NCBI GenBank assembly: GCA_011522905.1
Contig: WTIB01000027.1
Coordinates: 1-10,151, forward strand
DNA from: Crocinitomicaceae bacterium
Lineage (GTDB): Bacteria > Bacteroidota > Bacteroidia > Flavobacteriales_D > Crocinitomicaceae
Direction of reading: 5' to 3'
DNA length: 10,151 bases
Below the pieces are notes generated by a model. That model had not been told where the DNA came from. It was given only the letters and a program-made list of their open reading frames with translations, and did not search any database. Every line of letters starts with the position of its first letter. Positions within the stretch are counted from its first letter, which is position 1. Both the position numbers and the translations under genes were made by a program. Positions 1 through 7,239 of the stretch are shown here, piece by piece.

Positions 1-1164
1 TCATGCAGAAAAGTGAATAATGACTGTAATGTTTCTGAATACCCAAATGCCCCTGACAAAGATTGGTTTGCAAGCCACGGAGGAAGTGGTGAAGAATCAC
101 ACGGCCATTTTATTCTAAGCTGTGAGGATGGTGGGTTTTTACAAGTTGGAGAGACTGGATTTGTTCCAAATTCAGCCAAAATACTTGTGGTAAAAACGGA
201 TCAAAATGGGGTATTATTGTGGAAAAAAGAATTCTCAGGAGGGACGGGTCATAATTTGGGTAATGCGGCTTATGAAACTGATGATGGCTATCTCATTTGT
301 GGCGCATTAAATGAGAATAGCGCCCTTATAAAGCTTAACAAAACAGATGGGGGACTTATTTTTGAAAAGGTACATGACAACGGAGGGAGTGATGCTTTTG
401 AGCACCTTGAAGTTACTCAAAATCAAATCATTGCTGTGGGTTATGCTCAAGCTGAGGATAATGCGAATACCTTCTTCACAGGAGGTCAAGGATATGTTAC
501 GTTCATGGATTTAGCCGGAAATATTACCAACCAATTGAATATTATAGATGAAATGGCGCAAGCGTACAGAATCAAAACGCTCGGGGATGGTTTTGTGATT
601 TCAGGATTGACTCAAGGGGCCTCAGACTATAAATTGATAAAAATCAATATTGATGGAAATGTAATGTGGAGCAAAACATTTGGTGGTTCCAATTCGGATC
701 ATTGTTTTGGAATGGATCTATCGGCTGATGGTTCAATTTATCTTACAGGCCACACACTATCAGGAACAGAAAATTGGGATACTTATACGATGAAGGTCGA
801 TGGTTTGGGAAATCAAATTTGGGAGTCAAAACAAGGGAATCCAAGAGGTTTTGACCCAAAGTATATTCACGATGAAGCATGGGGAATTAGGGCTACCAGC
901 GATGGCGGTTGTGTTGTAGTTGCGGGTACTGGTGATGAATATGGTTCATATAAAAGGCGTTGCGGAAATGAAGGTGATAACTCCAATGTTTGGCATGTTT
1001 ATTTAATCAAGTATGATGCGCAGGGTAATGTTGAATGGCAAAAAACCTATGGAGATCCTGAGGGCGGGAGTTGGGCCGGTGAAGACGTAAGCATTACCTC
1101 CAATAGTGTCGTTGTTGCGGTTGATAATGGCTCTTTTGGCTTTCTCAAAACATTTCCGTTTTAA
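1..1164 (+). CDS. Secreted beta-propeller repeat protein, 5'-truncated, probable lipoprotein
   Basis: The frame is open from the first base, so the true start lies outside the window; the GTG at base 13 is only an internal codon. The visible 387 residues consist of degenerate units of about 50-60 residues with the pattern DGG(Y/F)xxxG, then a (V/I)KxDxxGN strand, then WxKxFGG. Clear examples are WKKEFSGG, WSKTFGGS and WQKTYGD. This pattern is typical of beta-propeller-like proteins exported by Bacteroidota; their ligands are mostly unknown. The first two codons read Ser-Cys, which would fit the end of a lipobox with the mature protein starting at Cys, but the signal peptide is not visible, so this is inference. 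The protein ends in LKTFPF with no T9SS sorting domain, which agrees better with a lipoprotein than with a T9SS cargo. The gene stops 44 bp before the photolyase operon on the same strand. Function is unknown. Confidence 0.8.
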   Translation, partial: SCRKVNNDCNVSEYPNAPDKDWFASHGGSGEESHGHFILSCEDGGFLQVGETGFVPNSAKILVVKTDQNGVLLWKKEFSGGTGHNLGNAAYETDDGYLICGALNENSALIKLNKTDGGLIFEKVHDNGGSDAFEHLEVTQNQIIAVGYAQAEDNANTFFTGGQGYVTFMDLAGNITNQLNIIDEMAQAYRIKTLGDGFVISGLTQGASDYKLIKINIDGNVMWSKTFGGSNSDHCFGMDLSADGSIYLTGHTLSGTENWDTYTMKVDGLGNQIWESKQGNPRGFDPKYIHDEAWGIRATSDGGCVVVAGTGDEYGSYKRRCGNEGDNSNVWHVYLIKYDAQGNVEWQKTYGDPEGGSWAGEDVSITSNSVVVAVDNGSFGFLKTFPF

Positions 1165-1208
1165 ATTTAATTTAATCAAAATTCATACTTATTTGTTGTA
1201 GGTATATT

Positions 1209-2327
1209 ATGCCTTGTGACAATAATTCCAAAAAGTATTCTTTTCCAGCTTCATTGGATTTCATAGAATCAAGAATTCAGGCTATTGACCCAATCAAATA
1301 TGCCTCGACACGTAATTTCGAGAATGGTGCTTTGACCTTGTTGGGGCCTTATATTTCGCGAGGGGTTATCTCTACAAAAAGAATTATGAATCATGTTTTT
1401 TCTTTAGAACTCGGATGGAATGCTACAGAGAAATTAATTCAAGAGCTTGCATGGCGAGATTATTGGCAGCAGGTTTGGATTGTAAAGAAAAATCAGATTG
1501 AAAGCGATATCAATTTTGACCAAAAACCAGTATTGTATAATGATGCTGTTCCGTCGGCTATTATAAATGGGTCAACAGGAATAGAACTTGTAGATAATGC
1601 AATTCATTTATTCTATGAATCGGGTTATTTGCATAATCACATGCGAATGTATATTGCGGCTATATGTACAAACATTGGAAAGTATCACTGGAGACAGCCT
1701 GCAAAATGGATGTATGCGAATTTATTGGATGGTGATTTGGCGAGTAACCATTTAAGCTGGCAATGGGTAGCGGGTACGTTCTCCAATCGAAAATATGTAG
1801 CCAATCAAGAGAACATTAATAAATATTTTAATGGTAGTCAGCGAAACACATTTTTAGACCTCCCTTATGAAGCATTTGCCAACTTGAAGGTTCCAGCGAT
1901 TCTTTTAGAAAATGAATCTTATATGATGGAGATGGAATATCCGGCATCTGTCAATATTGAATCTCTTGAGAATAAAAAAACATTGATTTATAATTATTAC
2001 AATTTAGATCCTTGCTGGCACAAGGATGAAGATTTTCAGAGGATATTATTAATTGAGCCCTCTGTTTTTAATCGTCACCCCATAAGCCAAAAGTGCATGG
2101 ATTTTGCGGTAAGTCTGTCAGAAAATATAGAAGGAATACAAATCGTAGTTGGAGAATTTTCTTCTCTAAATCAGCATATAGAGGAACAATACATAACATT
2201 CAAAGAACACCCGCTGAATCGTCATTATAAGGGTCAAGAAGAAGATAGAGAATGGTTGAGTTCTGTTGAAGGTTACTATCCTGGGTTTTTTAAATTTTGG
2301 AACAAGGTTAAAAAGGAAATAAAGTAG
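1209..2327 (+). CDS. Short photolyase-like protein (FAD-binding photolyase domain, no N-terminal antenna domain)
   Basis: This 372-residue protein starts directly in the helical FAD-binding domain of DNA photolyases (about residues 10-220); the usual N-terminal alpha/beta antenna domain is absent. Recognisable elements are GPYISRGVIS (46-55), ELAWRDYW (79-86), STGIELVD (122-129), LHNHMRM (141-147) and DLASNHLSWQW (176-186). By comparison with E. coli PhrB recalled from memory, E79, W82, N143, N180, W184 and W186 match the substrate- and flavin-contacting E274, W277, N341, N378, W382 and W384, and W161 matches W359 of the electron-transfer chain. These support repair of cyclobutane pyrimidine dimers with FADH- and light. 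The architecture matches the 'short photolyase-like' class. Residues 258-372 form an extra C-terminal domain resembling an antenna domain. Its four cysteines (3, 153, 269, 296) are scattered and show no cluster motif. The ATG is preceded by a modest TAGG. CPD specificity is inferred. Confidence 0.85.
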   Translation: MPCDNNSKKYSFPASLDFIESRIQAIDPIKYASTRNFENGALTLLGPYISRGVISTKRIMNHVFSLELGWNATEKLIQELAWRDYWQQVWIVKKNQIESDINFDQKPVLYNDAVPSAIINGSTGIELVDNAIHLFYESGYLHNHMRMYIAAICTNIGKYHWRQPAKWMYANLLDGDLASNHLSWQWVAGTFSNRKYVANQENINKYFNGSQRNTFLDLPYEAFANLKVPAILLENESYMMEMEYPASVNIESLENKKTLIYNYYNLDPCWHKDEDFQRILLIEPSVFNRHPISQKCMDFAVSLSENIEGIQIVVGEFSSLNQHIEEQYITFKEHPLNRHYKGQEEDREWLSSVEGYYPGFFKFWNKVKKEIK

Positions 2328-3793
2328 TGAGAGAGCCTTTAAATATAGTTTGGTTAAAAAGAGACATTCGCCTTCAGGATCATGAACCTTTTTTTGAGGC
2401 AGAAAAAAAGGAGATTGATTATTTACCTATTTATATTATCGAACCTTCAGCAATGAATTATCCTGATTTTTCAATGCGACACCTTCGCTTCGTTTATCAT
2501 TCGATAATAGATATAAATAATTCGCTGGAAAAATTTAATCGTAAAGTACATGTCTTTTATGGAGAGGCTGCTGAAGTATTTGAGGACTTAACTTCTAAGT
2601 TTCATCTTTCAACTGTTTTTTCTTATCAAGAATCTGGTATACGAAATACCTGGAACCGGGATAAACAAATAAGAAAAATATTACAAGAGGTCCAGATTGA
2701 ATGGAAAGAGTTTCAACGAGATGGTATACTGAGAGGGATTAAAAATCGATTGGATTGGGATAAGATGTGGTATCAGAAGATGAATACTCCAGTTATTAAA
2801 AACAATTATACTCCAAGCAAAAATTCAGGTTTTAAAAATAATTTCCCCTTACCTGCAAAACTTCAAGAAGAGCTTGAAGCGTATCCATCTCAATTTCAAA
2901 AAGCAGGTGAAACATATGCATGGAAATATCTACATTCATTTTGTCATGAACGAGGCTCCAACTACAATCGCCATATTTCCAAACCCAAGGAAAGTAGGAG
3001 GTCTTGTGGACGTATTTCTCCATACCTAGCCTGGGGAAATTTGTCCGTAAAGCAAGCTGTCCATTATATTAAATTCAACCCGAATTATGATAAAAACAAA
3101 GGGAATTTTAGGGGTATTCTAACACGTTTAAAATGGAGGTGTCATTTCATTCAAAAGTTTGAGGTAGAGTGTGATTATGAAACACTTTGTATCAATCGTG
3201 GATATGAAACGCTTTCTAATCAAAATTCCAATGATCACTTAAAGGCATGGAAAGAAGGTAAAACTGGGATACCTCTGGTAGATGCATGTATGCGATGTCT
3301 CATTCAAACGGGTTGGATTAATTTTAGAATGCGGGCCATGCTTGTATCAGTTTTATGTTTTCACTTGGATTGTAGCTGGAAAAAAGGGGTCTATCACTTA
3401 GCACAGCAGTTTTTAGATTATGAGCCGGGTATTCATTACCCTCAATTTCAAATGCAGGCAGGAACCACGGGGATCAATACAATTCGTATGTATAATCCCA
3501 TTAAACAGTCCCAGGATCACGATCCGAGTGGTCATTTTATTAAAGAATGGGTTCCGGAGCTAAGGGAAGTGCCAGAAAATCACATCCACGAGCCATGGAA
3601 AATCACACCAATGGAAAAAGAACTGTTGGGAATCTCTTTTGATTATCCACATCCTTTGGTAGAGATTCAAGAGGCAGCGAAATTAGCAAGAATCAAAATA
3701 TGGGGTCATCGAAAGAATAAAGAAGTAAAAGCTGAAAGTAAAAGAATAATTGCCATACATACAAGAAACAATGGAAGAAGAAAAAGCAGCTAA
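2327..3793 (+). CDS. Cryptochrome/deoxyribodipyrimidine photolyase family protein with atypical active site
   Basis: A full-length 488-residue member of the family. The N-terminal alpha/beta antenna domain (about 1-140) begins IVWLKRDIRLQDHEP, the classic WFRRDLRLxDNP signature. The FAD domain (about 190-450) contains CGRISPYLAWGNLS (227-240), AWKEGKTGIPLVDACMR (307-323), WINFRMRAM (330-338) and YNPIKQSQDHDP (389-400). Against E. coli PhrB, W277 and W359 are retained (W270, W351), but substrate-binding E274 is R267, W382 is F374 and W384 is M376. The block DYEPGIHYPQFQM seems to be a trait of this subfamily rather than decay. It is therefore unlikely to be an ordinary CPD photolyase; a light receptor or a different repair specificity is possible. 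The tail after residue 455 is strongly basic. The GTG start shares one base with the preceding stop (TAGTG), which favours translational coupling, and the 3' end overlaps the next gene by 23 bp. Confidence 0.87.
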   Translation: MREPLNIVWLKRDIRLQDHEPFFEAEKKEIDYLPIYIIEPSAMNYPDFSMRHLRFVYHSIIDINNSLEKFNRKVHVFYGEAAEVFEDLTSKFHLSTVFSYQESGIRNTWNRDKQIRKILQEVQIEWKEFQRDGILRGIKNRLDWDKMWYQKMNTPVIKNNYTPSKNSGFKNNFPLPAKLQEELEAYPSQFQKAGETYAWKYLHSFCHERGSNYNRHISKPKESRRSCGRISPYLAWGNLSVKQAVHYIKFNPNYDKNKGNFRGILTRLKWRCHFIQKFEVECDYETLCINRGYETLSNQNSNDHLKAWKEGKTGIPLVDACMRCLIQTGWINFRMRAMLVSVLCFHLDCSWKKGVYHLAQQFLDYEPGIHYPQFQMQAGTTGINTIRMYNPIKQSQDHDPSGHFIKEWVPELREVPENHIHEPWKITPMEKELLGISFDYPHPLVEIQEAAKLARIKIWGHRKNKEVKAESKRIIAIHTRNNGRRKSS

Positions 3794-5261
3794 CCTTGTC
3801 TTTCCTCACCAACTATTTGAGGATATTGAGTTACTCAAAAATGGTAGTGAGGTATATCTTATTGAAGAAGATTTGTTCTTCAGGCAATACAAATTCCACA
3901 AGCAAAAAATTGCATTTCACAGGGCCTCAATGAAGGCCTATCAAAAATATCTTGAAGATAAGAACATCAATGTTCATTATATTGAATCGATAGATTCTAG
4001 AAGTGATATTAGAGTTCTAATTAGTGAATTATATAATGAAGGCAAACAACAAATTAATTTTTATGACCCAGTTGATAACTGGTTATCAAAAAGAATCAAT
4101 GAGTTCTCAGATCGAGTACGATTGAATATTCAAGAGACTCCATATTTCATAAATACAAATAATGATTTAAGCACTTTTTTTCGAGCAGACAAAAAGTCTT
4201 TTTTCCAAACCACATTCTATAAGCAGCAGAGGGTAAAACACAATGTCCTTTTAGAAAAAGATGGTGCTCCTAAGGGAGGGAAGTGGACCTATGATATAGA
4301 CAACAGAAAAAAATATCCTAAAGACAAGATACCTCCCCAAATAAAATTCCCTGAATCAAGTAAGTATTGGAACGATGCAACTGCATATGTTAAAAGGCAT
4401 TTTATGGATTGTCCGGGGGACCTTAATGCCAAACGTATATATCCCATCACCTTTGAGGAAACTAGAGTATGGATGGAGGATTTTTTTGAGGAGCGCTTTG
4501 AGGAGTTTGGAATTTATGAAGATGCCATAGTAAAAGAAGAGATTATTTTGAACCATAGCTTACTCTCTCCACTTATGAATGCCGGCTTGATTTCTCCGAA
4601 AGAGGTAATTAATCAAAGTTTATTGTTTGCCAGAAAGAAAGACATCCCCTTAAATTCCTTGGAGGGCTTTATTCGTCAGATTATGGGTTGGAGAGAATTT
4701 ATAAGGGGGATGTATGTTTGCAAAGGAAGCTATTCTCGAACCCAAAACTTTTGGGGCTTTGATCGAAAAATACCTCAAAGCTTTTATGATGGAACCACAG
4801 GTATTGAGCCCGTAGATGATACGATTAAAAAAGTTTTAGCTACAGGTTATTGCCACCATATTGAGCGGCTAATGATACTCGGAAACTTCATGCTGCTTTG
4901 TGAATTTCATCCTGATGAGGTTTATCGTTGGTTTATGGAATTGTTCATTGATGCTTACGACTGGGTAATGGTACCAAATGTTTATGGGATGAGTCAATTT
5001 GCGGATGGAGGTACTTTTGCCACCAAGCCATACATAGGTGGGTCGAATTACATTAAAAAAATGAGTAATTATGGAAAAGGACCTTGGACGGATATTTGGG
5101 ATGGATTGTTTTGGCGTTTTATTTCTGTCAACCAAGAATTTTTCCTCAAGAACCCTAGAATGTCCATGATGGTACATTCTTTTAATAGAATGTCTGAGGA
5201 TAAAAAAGCAATGCATCTTGATAATGCAGCTCAATTCTTAAAACAAATAGATAAGCAATAA
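3771..5261 (+). CDS. FeS-BCP/(6-4) photolyase-family cryptochrome lacking the Fe-S cysteines
   Basis: A 496-residue protein of the bacterial cryptochrome/(6-4) photolyase family whose model is Agrobacterium PhrB. Residues about 5-125 form the antenna-like alpha/beta domain (NLVFPHQLFED replaces the usual LGDQL start). GKWTYDIDNRKKYPK lies at 170-184, SLEGFIRQIMGWREFIRG at 296-313, HHIERLM at 362-368, and DAYDWVMVPNVYGMSQFADGG at 394-414. The His-His pair needed for (6-4) repair in PhrB is present. The four cysteines that bind the 4Fe-4S cluster in PhrB are not: the expected positions read P347, G435, P438 and D441, and the loop between YC and CPFN is several residues shorter. The cysteines that do occur (214, 317, 361, 377) are elsewhere. 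ATG at 3771 is preferred to an in-frame TTG at 3750 because family members start close to the first beta strand. The 23-bp overlap with the preceding gene indicates co-transcription. Repair specificity is inferred. Confidence 0.88.
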   Translation: MEEEKAANLVFPHQLFEDIELLKNGSEVYLIEEDLFFRQYKFHKQKIAFHRASMKAYQKYLEDKNINVHYIESIDSRSDIRVLISELYNEGKQQINFYDPVDNWLSKRINEFSDRVRLNIQETPYFINTNNDLSTFFRADKKSFFQTTFYKQQRVKHNVLLEKDGAPKGGKWTYDIDNRKKYPKDKIPPQIKFPESSKYWNDATAYVKRHFMDCPGDLNAKRIYPITFEETRVWMEDFFEERFEEFGIYEDAIVKEEIILNHSLLSPLMNAGLISPKEVINQSLLFARKKDIPLNSLEGFIRQIMGWREFIRGMYVCKGSYSRTQNFWGFDRKIPQSFYDGTTGIEPVDDTIKKVLATGYCHHIERLMILGNFMLLCEFHPDEVYRWFMELFIDAYDWVMVPNVYGMSQFADGGTFATKPYIGGSNYIKKMSNYGKGPWTDIWDGLFWRFISVNQEFFLKNPRMSMMVHSFNRMSEDKKAMHLDNAAQFLKQIDKQ

Positions 5262-5262
5262 A

Positions 5263-6471
5263 CTAGGCTGAAAAATGTTTTTCAATTTGATTTTCAACGT
5301 ATGAACGGACTTCTGCATGCTCAACTTCTTCAAGAACTTCTCCTAAGAAGGCTTTCACCAATAGTTCTTTGGCTGCTTTTTCAGATAGACCCCTTGAACG
5401 CAAATAGAAAACCGCTTCTTCATCCAATTGACCTGTAGTTGAACCGTGAGAACATTTCACGTCATCTGCATAGATTTCAAGTTCTGGCTTGGAGTTTACC
5501 GAACCTGTCTCACTTAATAAGATGTTTGCATTAGATTGGAAAGCATTTATTTTTTGAGCATCCTTTCTAACAAAAACTTTTCCATTGAAAACATTGGTTG
5601 CGGTATCATCAATGACTCCTTTGTATAGCTCCTTGGAGAAACAATGCGCTACTTTATGATCTACAGTGGTATGGTTATCACAGTGCGATTTCCCTTTTAA
5701 AGTATAGGCGCCATTCATGAATGTTTCGCAGTTTGAGCCATTCACAAGAATATTTAATTCATTTCTCGTTAATCGACCAGATAGTGAAAATGTATTTATA
5801 GAAAAAGAGCTATTTTTTGCTTGGTTCACATATTCTCTCTGTAAATCAAATGTTCCAATACCATTTTTTTGAATTTTATGGACATTCAAATGGCTATTTT
5901 CTTCAACATCAATGTAGGTAGATACATTTGTAAAGCATGAGCTTTCTTCACTTCCTTGAAAGTTTAAAATCAGTGTTCCTTTCGACTCTTTATTGCATTT
6001 CACAAAAATTCTAGGAAAAAGAACCGAATTATCATTGTTTATAAAAATCAATTCTATTTCACGATGAATCTTTGAGTCAAATTCGATTTCGATGGCAGCT
6101 GTACAATACAAAATATTTAGGGCATCAAAAGCATCGTCGGCACTTTTAGTGGGTAATTCATCCCACGATGTTTTTACTCCTTTAATTTGTTTTTGGTCTT
6201 TTTTTATGAATCCATTTGAAATAATGAGCTTCTCAGCATTTGCTGATATAGGATTGAACGAATCAAAATCGTCTATTGATTCATCGAATGTAAGCTTGTT
6301 GATTCCATTTACACTCGTATATTTCCATCTCTCATTTCTTCGTGTTGGGAAATCAGCGGTCTCTAGAATAGCTTCTGCTTTTTCCCGAGCTTCATTGGAA
6401 ATAGGTAGAATAGAAGGACTCAACTTTTCCCTGAGAATATCAAATTTAGATTGTGTAAGCACCCCTTCCAT
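5263..6471 (-). CDS. sufD: Fe-S cluster assembly protein SufD
   Basis: SufD is the paralogue of SufB in the cytoplasmic SufBC2D scaffold on which Fe-S clusters are built. The 402-residue length fits the family. The N-terminal part has NERWKYTSV (46-54), the conserved entry to the fold. The C-terminal half has the beta-helix signatures FSKELYKGVIDD (278-289), FNGKVFVRKDAQKINAFQSN (296-315) and KPELEIYADDVKCSHGSTTG (328-347), where H342 matches the E. coli H360 implicated in iron binding. It is followed by the helical end RGLSEKAAKELLVKAFLGEVL. The N-terminal third is more diverged, as is usual for SufD. The start codon lies 2 bp after the sufC stop, so it is the last gene of the operon in this window. 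Its stop codon is one base from the stop of the converging photolyase gene. Confidence 0.96.
   Translation of the reverse strand: MEGVLTQSKFDILREKLSPSILPISNEAREKAEAILETADFPTRRNERWKYTSVNGINKLTFDESIDDFDSFNPISANAEKLIISNGFIKKDQKQIKGVKTSWDELPTKSADDAFDALNILYCTAAIEIEFDSKIHREIELIFINNDNSVLFPRIFVKCNKESKGTLILNFQGSEESSCFTNVSTYIDVEENSHLNVHKIQKNGIGTFDLQREYVNQAKNSSFSINTFSLSGRLTRNELNILVNGSNCETFMNGAYTLKGKSHCDNHTTVDHKVAHCFSKELYKGVIDDTATNVFNGKVFVRKDAQKINAFQSNANILLSETGSVNSKPELEIYADDVKCSHGSTTGQLDEEAVFYLRSRGLSEKAAKELLVKAFLGEVLEEVEHAEVRSYVENQIEKHFSA
5269..5284. terminator. Possible weak hairpin at the convergent gene ends
   Basis: TGAAAAA and TTTTTCA are perfect inverted arms separated by two bases, so about six pairs could form around a 4-nt loop. 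It starts 8 bp after the photolyase stop and lies within the last codons of sufD. The stem is almost all A/T and no clean run of T follows, so it would be a poor intrinsic terminator. It is listed because it is the only hairpin noticed at the junction where two operons meet. Confidence 0.25.
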
Positions 6472-6473
6472 TT

Positions 6474-7229
6474 TTAACCAACTTGAGATTCTGCTTTAAT
6501 CCAATCATATCCTTTCTCTTCAAGCTCTAGGGCTAAATTTTTATCCCCTGTTTTTACAATTCGTCCATCATAAAGCACATGTACATAATCTGGCACAATG
6601 TAATCTAGAAGTCTTTGATAATGTGTAATAACAATAGATGCATTTTCAGGAGATTTGAGAGAATTAACTCCTTTCGCAACGATACGAAGTGCATCAATAT
6701 CCAATCCAGAATCTGTTTCATCCAATACGGCAAGTTTTGGATTTAGCATCGCCATTTGGAATATTTCGTTTCTCTTTTTTTCGCCTCCAGAGAATCCCTC
6801 ATTAACAGACCTTGAAGCTAGACTGCTATCTAATTCAACAATCTTCGATTTTTCTCTCACGAGAGCCATGAATTCTTTTGCTGAGATTGGGTTTTCACCG
6901 TTAGCATCTCTGATTTCATTGATTGCTGTTCTTAGAAAGTTGACATTTGATACACCTGGAATTTCAACGGGGTATTGGAAAGCCAAAAACAATCCTGCTC
7001 TCGCTCTTTCCTCAGTTGACATCTCAAGTAAATCATCTCCATCAAAAGAAACTTCACCGTTTGTTATCTCGTATTCCTCTCGACCCGCCAATATGCTAGC
7101 CAAGGTGCTTTTACCAGCTCCATTAGGGCCCATTATGGCATGAATTTCTCCTGCTTTGACATTCAGACTTAGTCCTTTGAGGATTTCTTTTCCCTCTATT
7201 GTTGCGTGTAAATTTTTAATTTCAATCAT
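6474..7229 (-). CDS. sufC: Fe-S cluster assembly ATPase SufC
   Basis: SufC is the ABC-type ATPase that drives conformational change of the SufB-SufD pair during cluster assembly; it has no membrane partner. The 251 residues contain all nucleotide-binding elements: Walker A GPNGAGKST (34-42), Q-loop Q85 in FQYPVEIPG, ABC signature FSGGEKKR (146-153), Walker B LAVLDE (166-171) followed by the SufC-typical TDSGLDIDALR, and H-loop ITHYQRLLDYI with H203. SGGEKKRNEI rather than SGGQ is diagnostic of SufC among ABC ATPases. It follows sufB after 10 bp and precedes sufD by 2 bp, giving the stable order sufB-sufC-sufD. No anomalies were seen. Confidence 0.98.
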   Translation of the reverse strand: MIEIKNLHATIEGKEILKGLSLNVKAGEIHAIMGPNGAGKSTLASILAGREEYEITNGEVSFDGDDLLEMSTEERARAGLFLAFQYPVEIPGVSNVNFLRTAINEIRDANGENPISAKEFMALVREKSKIVELDSSLASRSVNEGFSGGEKKRNEIFQMAMLNPKLAVLDETDSGLDIDALRIVAKGVNSLKSPENASIVITHYQRLLDYIVPDYVHVLYDGRIVKTGDKNLALELEEKGYDWIKAESQVG

Positions 7230-7239
7230 AACTTCATTT

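Noticed and set aside
13..15. GTG as the start of the propeller protein
   Set aside because: The frame is open to base 1, the protein would lack any export signal, and the Ser-Cys just upstream fits a lipobox.
1..1164. Propeller gene as a tandem DNA repeat array
   Set aside because: The repeats are visible only at protein level and are too diverged to be a DNA repeat or a CRISPR-like array.
1165..1208. Promoter for the photolyase operon in the 44-bp gap
   Set aside because: The best -7 candidate (CTTATTTG) misses the TA of TAnnTTTG, and no TTG lies at the right distance. The operon may be read from upstream of the propeller gene or from an element I cannot recognise.
3750..3770. In-frame TTG start upstream of the third photolyase gene, adding seven residues
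   Set aside because: TTG is a rare start, there is no supporting ribosome binding site, and ATG at 3771 places the first beta strand at the distance usual for the family.
4869..5234. 121-codon open frame on the - strand inside the third photolyase gene
   Set aside because: It lies wholly antisense to a well-conserved coding region and its translation has no recognisable motif or repeat; it is a chance frame.
6092..7143. Long + strand open frames opposite sufD and sufC
   Set aside because: They are antisense to genes with complete family motifs and have serine-rich, low-information translations typical of shadow frames.
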